A DNA stretch of 64,000 nt from an uncultured Modestobacter sp. (lineage in GTDB: Bacteria; Actinomycetota; Actinomycetes; Mycobacteriales; Geodermatophilaceae). Where the stretch lies: positions 124,001-188,000 of the forward strand of contig NZ_CANKUD010000004.1 of assembly GCF_947486615.1 (NCBI RefSeq), given 5' to 3'. The translations under genes and the position numbers were made by a program. Below, piece after piece: positions 41,839-50,954 of this stretch (within the stretch, counting starts at the first letter, position 1; each line of letters opens with the position of its first letter). The notes under the pieces were generated by a model, which saw nothing but the letters and a program-made list of their open reading frames with translations, was not told where the DNA came from and made no database searches.

Positions 41839-43077
41839 TCATGCCGGCGCCACCGCGGTGACCCACTTGGTCTGCATGACCCCGGGCCGGTTCGGCGCGA
41901 TGAGCCGCACCGGGTAGCCGTGGTCGAGGTCCAGCGGCTCGCCCTGCAGCTGCAGCGCCAGCAGGGTCAGCGGGCTGCTGGCGTGCGGCGGCGCGACGGT
42001 GGACACCCGGTACAGCCCACCGGGCTGCAGCGACTCCACGGTCACCTCGGTGTCCCGCGCCAGCCCGGCCTCCTCGAGCAGGTCGGCCAGTCGCACCCCG
42101 GTCCAGGTGCCGCCGGCGCTCCAGCCCTCCACGCAGGTGATGGGCAGGTCGACGGTGTGCTGGCGCATCCCCTGCAGGTCGGCCAGCGTCAGCTCGAGCG
42201 GGTTGGGGCCGGCGACGGTGAGCCGGTAGGCGGGGTCGACGGCGGTCTCGGTGACCCCGGCCCGCTCCGCGGTCTGCCGCACCGGCAGGTCCTGCGGGCC
42301 CACGCTCGGGTCGCGCGGGGCCAGCAGTGAGACGTCGGCCAGCGGCGAGAAGGTCTGCCCGGCCATGGCGAGGGTGACCGCGCCGGCGCCGGCGCCGGTG
42401 GCCAGCACGAACGTCCGGCGGGACACCGCGCCGTGCTCGGCGGCGTCGTCCTCGGCGGTCAGCTCGGCCGCCTGCTCCGGTGCCAGGCCGGCGACCGCGC
42501 CGGGGGAGCCCCGGCGGGCCAGCCCGCGGCGGATCTCCGGCGCCTTCGCCCCCACGTGCACCGCGACCGCGCCGATGGCGATCCAGCCGGTCCAGTAGTG
42601 GGTGTCGGTGAAGAAGAAGCCCCACGGGTACCACTGCGCGATGTTCAGCAGGCCGGTGAACAGCTGGAAGGTGGCCGCGGCGACCAGCACGAGGATCGAC
42701 AGCCGGCTGATCAGCCGGGACGGCGACCCGGCCGGTGGCCACTCGAACAGCTTCGGGTAGACGGTCCACAGCTTGACCAGCAGCAGCGGGATCGCGGCCA
42801 GCCCGGTGACCACGTGCAGGCCCTGGGTGACCCCGTAGAGCCACACCGGCCGGGCCGGCCAGAAGAACCAGCTCGGCGCGTCCTGCACGAGGTGGCTGAT
42901 CATCCCGGTCAGGAAGCAGACGAGGAACGCCGCGCCGAGCCAGGCGCCGACCCGGGAGGCCCGGCGCTCGGAGTGCAGCGGGCTGGGGAAGGCGCCGCGC
43001 CGGAAGGGCCCGCGGCGCAGCCCGTCCGGCGGTGCCGGCAGCCGGGCGCCGAGCACCCGGTCGAGGGGGGCGGTCAC
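41839..43077 (-). CDS. Molybdopterin-dependent oxidoreductase fused to a cytochrome b561-like membrane domain
   Basis: N-term TM block with FLTGMISHLVQDAPSWFFWPARPVWLYGVTQGLHVVTGLAAIPLLLVKLW; C-term LTLADLQGMRQHTVDLPITCVEGWSAGGTWTGVRLADLLEEAG. Confidence 0.87.
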   Translation of the reverse strand: MTAPLDRVLGARLPAPPDGLRRGPFRRGAFPSPLHSERRASRVGAWLGAAFLVCFLTGMISHLVQDAPSWFFWPARPVWLYGVTQGLHVVTGLAAIPLLLVKLWTVYPKLFEWPPAGSPSRLISRLSILVLVAAATFQLFTGLLNIAQWYPWGFFFTDTHYWTGWIAIGAVAVHVGAKAPEIRRGLARRGSPGAVAGLAPEQAAELTAEDDAAEHGAVSRRTFVLATGAGAGAVTLAMAGQTFSPLADVSLLAPRDPSVGPQDLPVRQTAERAGVTETAVDPAYRLTVAGPNPLELTLADLQGMRQHTVDLPITCVEGWSAGGTWTGVRLADLLEEAGLARDTEVTVESLQPGGLYRVSTVAPPHASSPLTLLALQLQGEPLDLDHGYPVRLIAPNRPGVMQTKWVTAVAPA

Positions 43078-43730
43078 GACAGGCCTGCCGCCACCTGGTC
43101 GACGACCCGGCGGGTGCGGCTGTCCGGCGGGCACAGCGCCGCCACCGACACGGCGTCGGGGAAGTGGTCGATGTCGGTCAGCTGCGGCAGGTCGAGCACG
43201 GTCAGCCCGGCACCCTCCAGCGCGGCCCGGGTGAGCACCGCGGTGTCGTCGCGGGACATCGGGACGTCGGGCAGCACCTGCGCGCCGTCGGGGGAGTGCA
43301 GGCCCAGCGCCCACCAGCCGCCGTCGGGGGCCGTGCCGAGCACCGCCGTCCCCGGGCCGGCGGCGACCAGCCGGTCGAGGGCGTCGGTGAGCAGGGCGGG
43401 GCTGACCTGCGGGGTGTCCATCCCGATCAGCAGGGTGGGCAGTGCGCCGTCCGGGGCGGCCATCGCGTCGGCGAAGGCGCGCGCCAGCCGGGTGCCCAGG
43501 TCACCGTCCACCTGCGGGACGACGACGCAGCCGGCCAGGTCCAGGTCGCGGGGCTCGCCGTCCAGGGCCACCACCCGGCGCTGCACCGGCGTCGCCCGCA
43601 CCACGTCGAGGGTGTCGCCGACCGCAGCCGAGGCGATGGCGGCGGCCTGCTCGGGGGTGCACGGTGGGGTGAGCCGGGTCTTGCTGCGGCCGGGCACCGG
43701 AGCCTTGGTGATCACCAGCAGCTGGGTCAT
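43074..43730 (-). CDS. DUF2064/TIGR04282-like glycosyltransferase
   Basis: LLVITKAPVPGRSKTRLTPPCTPEQAAAIA...LPTLLIGMDTPQVSPALLTDAL...GTAPDGGWWALGL. Confidence 0.87.
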   Translation of the reverse strand: MTQLLVITKAPVPGRSKTRLTPPCTPEQAAAIASAAVGDTLDVVRATPVQRRVVALDGEPRDLDLAGCVVVPQVDGDLGTRLARAFADAMAAPDGALPTLLIGMDTPQVSPALLTDALDRLVAAGPGTAVLGTAPDGGWWALGLHSPDGAQVLPDVPMSRDDTAVLTRAALEGAGLTVLDLPQLTDIDHFPDAVSVAALCPPDSRTRRVVDQVAAGLS

Positions 43731-44410
43731 CGGGCCAGCACCTTCCGCATGTCGTTGATCGTCTTCACCGTGCCGAGGACCGTGCCGGTGACCTTGGACT
43801 TCGTCCCCTCGGCGCGGGGGGCGTAGTCGACGTCGACCTCGACGATCCGCCAGCCGGCGTCGGCGGCCCTGGTGACCATCTCCAGCGGGTAGCCGAACCG
43901 GCGGTCGGTGATCCCCAGGGCCAGCAGCGCCTCCCGGCGGCCGGCGCGCATCGGACCGAGGTCGTGCAGGGCCAGCCCGGTGCGCCGGCGCAGCATCACG
44001 CTCAGCGCGGTGTTGGCGACCCGGGCGTGCGGCGGCCAGGCGCTGCGGTGCGTGGGCCGGCGCCGGCCGAGCACCAGGTCGGCCTCACCGGCGAGCACCG
44101 GGTCGGCCACCCGGGGCAGGTCGGCGGGGTCCATCGAGGCGTCGGCGTCGCAGAAGCAGACGACGTCGGCGGTGGCCGCCTCCAGGCCCGCGTGCGCCGC
44201 GGCGCCGAACCCGCGCTGCGGCACGTGCACCACGGTCGCGCCGTGGTCGGTGGCGATCTGCGCCGACCCGTCGGTCGAGCCGTTGTCGGCGACGATCGCG
44301 CGGTAGCCCGCGGGCAGCCGGGTGAGCACCGCGGGCAGCGCCCCGGCTTCGTTCAGGCAGGGGAAGACGACGTCCGGCACGGTCGGACGGTAGCCGCGGT
44401 CTCCGCTCAT
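43727..44410 (-). CDS. Family 2 glycosyltransferase
   Basis: VVFPCLNEAGALPAVLTRLPAGYRAIVADNGSTDGSAQIATDHGATVVHVPQRGFGAAAHAGLEAATADVVCFCDADASMDP. Confidence 0.92.
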   Translation of the reverse strand: MSGDRGYRPTVPDVVFPCLNEAGALPAVLTRLPAGYRAIVADNGSTDGSAQIATDHGATVVHVPQRGFGAAAHAGLEAATADVVCFCDADASMDPADLPRVADPVLAGEADLVLGRRRPTHRSAWPPHARVANTALSVMLRRRTGLALHDLGPMRAGRREALLALGITDRRFGYPLEMVTRAADAGWRIVEVDVDYAPRAEGTKSKVTGTVLGTVKTINDMRKVLAR

Positions 44411-44524
44411 CGCCCGGTGTTCGCGCGCTGACACGGGTCCGGATGACCCGGACGGGGTGGTCGTGGACCCGGGGCATCCGGCGGGGCGGGGCCGGGCCGC
44501 CGGGGCCCACCTACGCTCGCGGGC

Positions 44525-45895
44525 GTGCAGACGGTCCCCGCCGAGGTCGCCCCGCCCGTGTCAGCAGGCCGGCGCGGACACCGGCCGTGGGTGCCCCCGC
44601 TGGTGGTCGCCCTCGTGGCGGTGGGCGTCGTGGTCACCGGCGTGGTCGGGTGGCGGCTGACCGAGGACGGCGTCGTCCTGCACCTCCTCGGCGGCTACGT
44701 GCTGCGCGGTGGCTTCGACGTGGTGCTCACCCCACGGGTGCTGCTGCCGGTGGTCGTCGGCCTGGCCGGGGTGCTCACCGGGCCGGCGCTGGCCGCCCGG
44801 GCGCCGTGGCGGGTGCTGCTGCCCGGGTCCGCGGTCGCCGCCGCGGCGTGGGCGGTGGCGCTGGCGCTCAGCTCCGGCTGGCACCGGCTGCCCGAGCCGC
44901 TGTCGGTCGTCTACGAGTACCCGAACGACGTGCCCCGGGTCGGCGGGATCGGGGCACTCCTGTCCGGCTTCGTCGCCTCCGTGCCGGCCGACGCCGCCGA
45001 CCCGTGGACGACGCACGTCGCCGGGCACCCGCCGGGTGCGCTGCTGGCCTTCGTGCTGCTGGACCGGCTCGGCCTGAGCGGGCTGGGCTGGGCCGCGGCG
45101 ATGTGCGTCGCCGGCGGGGCGCTGGCGGTGCCGGCGGTGCTGGTCGCCGTCCGTGCGGTGGCGGGGGAGGGGCCGGCCCGCACCATCGCCCCGTTCCTGG
45201 TGCTCGCCCCGATGGCGCTGTGGGTGGCGACCTCGGCCGACGCGCTGTTCGCCGGGGTGGCGGCCTGGGGCGTGGCGCTGCTGGCCACCGCGGCCGCCCG
45301 CGCGCCCGGCGTCGCCGCCGACCTGCGCGCCCTGGCCGGGGGGCTGCTGCTGGGGCTGGCGCTGTTCCTGTCCTTCGGGCTGACCGCGCTGGGCCTGGTC
45401 GCGCTCACCGTCGTCCTGGTGCACCGCGGGCGGCTCGGCTGGAGCGGCGTCGTCCGGGTGCTGGGGGTCGCTGCGCTCGGCGTCGCCCTGGTGGTCGCAG
45501 CGTTCGCCGTCGGTGGCTACTGGTGGGTCGACGGCTTCACCGCCGCGGGGGACCGGGTGCGCTCGGGGCCCTCCTACGCCAACCGGCCGCTGGAGTTCTT
45601 CGTCGTCGCCAACCTGGCCGCCGCCGCCCTCGCGGTCGGCCCGGCGGCCGTGGCCGGGCTCGCCTCGCTGCGCCGCGCCCGGCTCGCGCTGCTGCCGCTG
45701 GCCGCGCTCGTCGGCATCCTGGTCAGCGACCTGACCGGCCTGGTGCGCGGGGAGACCGAGCGCATCTGGCTGCCGTTCTACGTCTGGGTGCTGGTCGCCA
45801 CGGCGTTCCTGCCGCCCCGGCAGCGGCGGGGATGGCTGGCCGCCGGTGTGCTGCTCGCGATCGGCATCGAGGTCGTCGTCCGCACGGAGTGGTGA
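44525..45895 (+). CDS. Large multi-TM membrane protein, possibly GT-C-type glycosyltransferase
   Basis: About 11 hydrophobic segments; DPWTTHVAGHPPGALLAFVLLDRLGL motif and GETERIWLPFYVWVLVATAFLPPRQRR near C-terminus. Confidence 0.65.
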   Translation: MQTVPAEVAPPVSAGRRGHRPWVPPLVVALVAVGVVVTGVVGWRLTEDGVVLHLLGGYVLRGGFDVVLTPRVLLPVVVGLAGVLTGPALAARAPWRVLLPGSAVAAAAWAVALALSSGWHRLPEPLSVVYEYPNDVPRVGGIGALLSGFVASVPADAADPWTTHVAGHPPGALLAFVLLDRLGLSGLGWAAAMCVAGGALAVPAVLVAVRAVAGEGPARTIAPFLVLAPMALWVATSADALFAGVAAWGVALLATAAARAPGVAADLRALAGGLLLGLALFLSFGLTALGLVALTVVLVHRGRLGWSGVVRVLGVAALGVALVVAAFAVGGYWWVDGFTAAGDRVRSGPSYANRPLEFFVVANLAAAALAVGPAAVAGLASLRRARLALLPLAALVGILVSDLTGLVRGETERIWLPFYVWVLVATAFLPPRQRRGWLAAGVLLAIGIEVVVRTEW

Positions 45896-45990
45896 GCAGC
45901 AGACCGGGTGGTGAGGATCAGACCGGCCCGCGCCGGGCGCACCCGGGGCCTGCCCGGGCCGACCTGCGGCAGCGCCTACCTTCCCCAGGC

Positions 45991-46644
45991 GTGGCATCTC
46001 GACCCCAGAGCTCCCCGCCCGCTCCGCCGCAGCTGCCGGCCGACCTGACCGAGGAACACCTCCTGGTGGCCGATCTGACCGCGCACGTCGAGCAGCGCAG
46101 CCTGCACGGCGAGGTCGAGGACGTGCTGCTGGACGACGTCGAGGTCAGCGCCGGCCGGCTGACCCGGCTGCGGCTCATCGGCGGGCGGATCACCCGGTGC
46201 CAGTTCACCGACGTCGAGGTCGTCGACTCCGACCTGTCCGGCGTCGACGTCCCGGACAGCCGCTGGCAGCGGGTCGCGGTCCGGGACAGCCGGCTGGCCG
46301 GGGTCTCCCTGGCCGGCGGCACCTGGTCCGACGTCACGCTGACCGACGTGCGGGCCGCGCGGCTGGACCTCCGGTTCGCCACCGTCCGGCGCGCCCGCTT
46401 CACCCGCTGCGACCTCAGCGCCCTGGACCTGACCGGCGCCACGCTGGACGGCGTGGTCTTCGAGGACTGCCGGCTGGTGGAGGCGCGGTTCGCCCAGCTC
46501 ACGGTGAAGCGGGCCGAGTTCGTGGGCTGCGACGCCTCGGCGTCGATGGGGGTCGACTCGCTGCGCTCGGCGGTGGTCGACGCCACCACGCTGATGTCGC
46601 TGGCGGCCCCGATGGCCGCCACCCTGGGCCTCCGGTTGAGCTGA
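45991..46644 (+). CDS. Pentapeptide-repeat-like protein
   Basis: ITRCQFTDVEVVDSDLSGVDVPDSRWQRVAVRDSRLAGVSLAGGTWSDVTLTDVRAARLDLRFATVRRARFTRCDLSALDLTGATLDGVVFEDCRL. Confidence 0.82.
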   Translation: MASRPQSSPPAPPQLPADLTEEHLLVADLTAHVEQRSLHGEVEDVLLDDVEVSAGRLTRLRLIGGRITRCQFTDVEVVDSDLSGVDVPDSRWQRVAVRDSRLAGVSLAGGTWSDVTLTDVRAARLDLRFATVRRARFTRCDLSALDLTGATLDGVVFEDCRLVEARFAQLTVKRAEFVGCDASASMGVDSLRSAVVDATTLMSLAAPMAATLGLRLS

Positions 46645-46714
46645 ACGGACCCCCCGGGATCCCGCCGCGGGGTGAGATCTCGCCCGCGCCGACCGCCCCT
46701 CGGCCGGGACGGGT

Positions 46715-46720
46715 TAAAAT
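46715..46720 (+). promoter_or_regulatory. Candidate -10 element of the sigma factor gene
   Basis: TAAAAT inside GGTTAAAATTG, an AT-rich island in a very GC-rich region; no convincing -35. Confidence 0.4.
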
Positions 46721-46726
46721 TGCAGG

Positions 46727-46871
46727 CCGACTGCCCGAGCGGGGCCGCTGACGCGGCCCGAAGGGCGGTCGACCGTCAGCACGTGCCGGCTCCTGCCGGC
46801 ACCCAGCACCGGCCTCTCCGCCATCACCCTCGGGTGCGGCGACGCCGACGACACCGTCAGGAGAGGCGATC
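46727..46871 (+). promoter_or_regulatory. Structured 5' leader of sigA/rpoD with sequestered Shine-Dalgarno
   Basis: Nested hairpin 46729-46770; hairpin 46783-46802; hairpin 46820-46840; CCTCTCC (46813-46819) exactly complementary to the SD GGAGAGG (46860-46866). Confidence 0.65.
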
Positions 46872-47990
<1,119 letters not shown>

Positions 47991-48043
47991 GGCCGGACCC
48001 GCGCTCGGCATGATGACCGGGTGACGAGCGCGGGGCAGCAGCG

Positions 48044-48952
48044 GTGAGCAGGCGGGGCTGGGCCCTGTTCCTGGCGATGTCGGTCATCTGGGGCGTGCCC
48101 TACCTGCTGATCAAGGTCGCCGTCGGGGAGTTCTCCCCGGTGGTGGTGGTCTTCCTCCGCTGCGCGATCGGCGCCGCCCTGCTGCTGCCGTGGACGCTGG
48201 CCCGCGGCGACCTCGGCGGGGCGCTGCGCCGGCACTGGCGGGCGTTGCTGGTGTTCACCGTGCTGGAGATGACCGGCCCCTGGTTCCTGCTGTCCTGGGC
48301 CGAGCAGGAGCTGTCCTCGTCGCTGACCGGGCTGCTGGTGGCCGGCGTCCCGTTCGTCGCCGCCCTGACCGCTCGGCTCGCCGGGGACGAGGACCGCCTC
48401 TCCCCGGTCCGGGTGCTCGGCATGGTCGTCGGGGTGGTCGGCATCGCCGCCCTGCTGGGGCTGGACGTCGGCGGTGCCCAGCTCACCGCGATCGGTGCCG
48501 TGGCGCTCGTGGTGGTCGGCTACGCGACCGCGCCGATGGTGATCAGCCGCCGGCTGCCCGACGTCCCCGGGGTCACCGCCAGCGCCTTCGCCCTCTCGGT
48601 CACCGCCCTGGTCTACGCACCGTTCGCCGTGCCCCGGCTGGGTGACGCGGTGGCCGCGCCGGCGCACGCCTGGGCGTCGGTGGTGGTGCTCGGCGTCGTC
48701 TGCACCGCCGTCGCGCTGGCGCTGTTCTTCGCGCTGATCCGGGAGGTCGGGCCGCAGCGGGCGCTGGTGATCACCTTCGTCAACCCGGCGGTCGCCGTTC
48801 TGCTGGGCGTCGCGCTGCTGGACGAGCCATTCACCCTCGGCATCGCCGTCGGCCTGCCGCTGATCCTGCTCGGCTGCGTGCTGGCCACCCGCCGCAGCCC
48901 GGCGCGCACCGGACGCTCCGAGCTCACCGACCTCGACGCCGCCGTCCCCTGA
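48044..48952 (+). CDS. EamA/DMT family transporter
   Basis: LFLAMSVIWGVPYLLIKVAVGEFSPVVVVFLRCAIGAALLL...WAEQELSSSLTGLLVAGVPFVAALTARLAGDE. Confidence 0.92.
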   Translation: MSRRGWALFLAMSVIWGVPYLLIKVAVGEFSPVVVVFLRCAIGAALLLPWTLARGDLGGALRRHWRALLVFTVLEMTGPWFLLSWAEQELSSSLTGLLVAGVPFVAALTARLAGDEDRLSPVRVLGMVVGVVGIAALLGLDVGGAQLTAIGAVALVVVGYATAPMVISRRLPDVPGVTASAFALSVTALVYAPFAVPRLGDAVAAPAHAWASVVVLGVVCTAVALALFFALIREVGPQRALVITFVNPAVAVLLGVALLDEPFTLGIAVGLPLILLGCVLATRRSPARTGRSELTDLDAAVP

Positions 48953-48957
48953 CCTCC

Positions 48958-48981
48958 CGGCCATGTTCGCCAACATGGCCG
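48958..48981. terminator. Hairpin between convergent genes
   Basis: CGGCCATGTT-CGCC-AACATGGCCG, 10-bp perfect stem. Confidence 0.65.
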
Positions 48982-49009
48982 CGCGGGTCAGGCGTCAGGG
49001 AGCAGGGCG

Positions 49010-50068
49010 TCAGGGGGCGGGGCGCAGGGGGGCGGTGGCGAACTCGCGCATGCCGTCGGCGAAGGCGACCCGGGCGCGGTAGCCGAGCTCGCTCTCGGCG
49101 CGCACGGGGGAGGCGACCACGTGCCGGACGTCGCCGATCCGGTACTCGCCGGTGACCTCCGGCGCCGGGCCGCCGAACGCCTCGGCCAGCGCTGCGGCCA
49201 TGTCGCCCACGGTGTGCGGCACGCCCGAGGCGACGTTGTAGGCCCGCAGCGACGAGTCCGGGGGAGTGGCCTGCAGGGACAGCAGGTTGGCTTGCGCGAC
49301 GTCGGTGACGTGCACGAAGTCCCGCTGCTGGCCGCCGTCCTCGAACACCTTCGGCGCCCGGCCGGACTCCAGCGCGCTGCGGAAGATCGACGCCACCCCG
49401 GCGTAGGGGGTGTCCCGCGGCATGTGCGGGCCGTAGACGTTGTGGTACCTCAGCGCGATCGCGCCGCCCCCGGTCGAGCGGGCCCAGGCCGCGGCCAGGT
49501 GCTCCTGGGCGAGCTTGGTCGCGGCGTAGGTGTTGCGCGGGTCGGCCGGGGTGTCCTCGCCGACCTCGCCCCAGGTCAGCTGCCGGCCGCACACCGGGCA
49601 GGGCGGCTCGAACCGGCCGGCGTCCAGGTCGGCGCGGCGCCGCGGTGCGGCCGGGACGACGCCGTGCTCGGGGCACTCGTAGCGGCCCTCGCCGTAGACC
49701 ACCATGGAGCTGGCCAGCACCAGCCGGCCGATCTCCGCCCGGGCCATCGCGGCCAGCAGGACCGCCGTCCCGAGGTCGTTGATGCCGGCGTAGTCGGGCA
49801 TGTCCTGCACGTCGATGCCCAGGCCGACCATCGCCGCCTGGTGGCAGACCGCGTCCACGCCGTCCAGGGCGCGGTCGACGGCGTCCCGGTCGCGCACGTC
49901 GCCGACCTGCAGATCGACGCCGTCCAGGCCGGGCACGCCGTCGGCGTAGCGCGGGTGGACGGCCGGGAGCAGGGCGTCGAGCACCCGTACCTCGTGGCCG
50001 GCCTCCCGGCAGGCGGCGACGACGTGCGAGCCGATGAAGCCCGCCCCTCCGGTGATCAGGATGCGCAC
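49010..50068 (-). CDS. NAD-dependent epimerase/dehydratase with cysteine-containing insertion
   Basis: VRILITGGAGFIGSHVVAACREAGHEVRVLD...SSMVVYGEGRYECPEHGVV...PPCPVCGRQLTWGEVGEDTPADPRNTYAATKLAQEHL; GTG start 50068. Confidence 0.92.
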   Translation of the reverse strand: MRILITGGAGFIGSHVVAACREAGHEVRVLDALLPAVHPRYADGVPGLDGVDLQVGDVRDRDAVDRALDGVDAVCHQAAMVGLGIDVQDMPDYAGINDLGTAVLLAAMARAEIGRLVLASSMVVYGEGRYECPEHGVVPAAPRRRADLDAGRFEPPCPVCGRQLTWGEVGEDTPADPRNTYAATKLAQEHLAAAWARSTGGGAIALRYHNVYGPHMPRDTPYAGVASIFRSALESGRAPKVFEDGGQQRDFVHVTDVAQANLLSLQATPPDSSLRAYNVASGVPHTVGDMAAALAEAFGGPAPEVTGEYRIGDVRHVVASPVRAESELGYRARVAFADGMREFATAPLRPAP

Positions 50069-50094
50069 GACCGCAGACGCTAGCTTCGGCACCC

Positions 50095-50672
50095 GTGGAG
50101 CGCCCCCGGAACACCGACGAGCTGCCGCGCTGTGGCTGGGCGACCAGCGCGCCCGAGTACGTCCGGTACCACGACGAGGAGTGGGGGGTGCCGCTGCGCG
50201 GGGACGACGCGCTCTACGAGCGGCTCACCCTGGAGGCCTTCCAGTCCGGGCTCTCCTGGATCACCATCCTGCGCAAGCGCCCGGCCTTCCGGGCCGCGTT
50301 CGCCGGCTTCGCCATCCCCGTGGTGGCCGCGTTCACCGAGGCGGACGTCGAGCGGCTGATGGCGGATGCGGGCATCGTCCGCAACCGCGCCAAGGTGACT
50401 GCCGCGGTGCGAAACGCCCGGGCGGCGCTCGAGGTCCCGGAGGGGCTGTCGGCGCTGCTGTGGTCCTTCGCCCCGACCGCTGCGCGCCCGCGACCGCAGG
50501 GGCTCGCCGACGTCCCGGCCACCCGGAGTCGGTTGCGCTGGCCAAGGAGCTGAAGCGGCGGGGGTTCTCCTTCGTCGGACCGACCACCTCCTACGCCCTG
50601 ATGCAGGCCACCGGGATGGTCGACGACCACGTCGCCGGCTGTTTCCGGGCGGGGGAGACGCACCCGGACTGA
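50095..50672 (+). pseudogene. tag: DNA-3-methyladenine glycosylase I, single-base frameshift near 50521-50524
   Basis: Frame 1: RCGWATSAPEYVRYHDEEWGVPLRGDDALYERLTLEAFQSGLSWITILRKRPAFRAAF...LADVPAT; continues in another frame as PESVALAKELKRRGFSFVGPTTSYALMQATGMVDDHVAGCF. Confidence 0.88.
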
Positions 50673-50786
50673 GGGGTCCGGGTTGGTCGATGGCCGGGAA
50701 TACGGGATCATGGGGCGAGAGCTCTGCACGAACAGTCGCCACACCACGGCCAGCCGGTCCGTGGGTGGCCGGTGAAGGAGGCACGC

Positions 50787-50954
50787 ATGGCGGCCATGAA
50801 GCCGCGTACGGGTGAAGGTCCCCTCGAGGTCACCAAGGAGGGCCGCGGCCTGGTCATGCGCGTCCCGCTGGAGGGTGGCGGCCGGCTGGTCGTCGAGCTG
50901 TCCCCCGATGAGGCGAGCGCCCTCTCCGAGGCCCTGAAGGGCGCGACCAGCTGA
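50787..50954 (+). CDS. DUF3117 family small protein
   Basis: MAAMKPRTGEGPLEVTKEGRGLVMRVPLEGGGRLVVELSPDEASALSEAL. Confidence 0.92.
   Translation: MAAMKPRTGEGPLEVTKEGRGLVMRVPLEGGGRLVVELSPDEASALSEALKGATS

Noticed and set aside
50510-50530. Programmed frameshift in tag
   Set aside because: Only a short C run; no slippery heptamer or downstream structure recognised; a deletion or read error is simpler.
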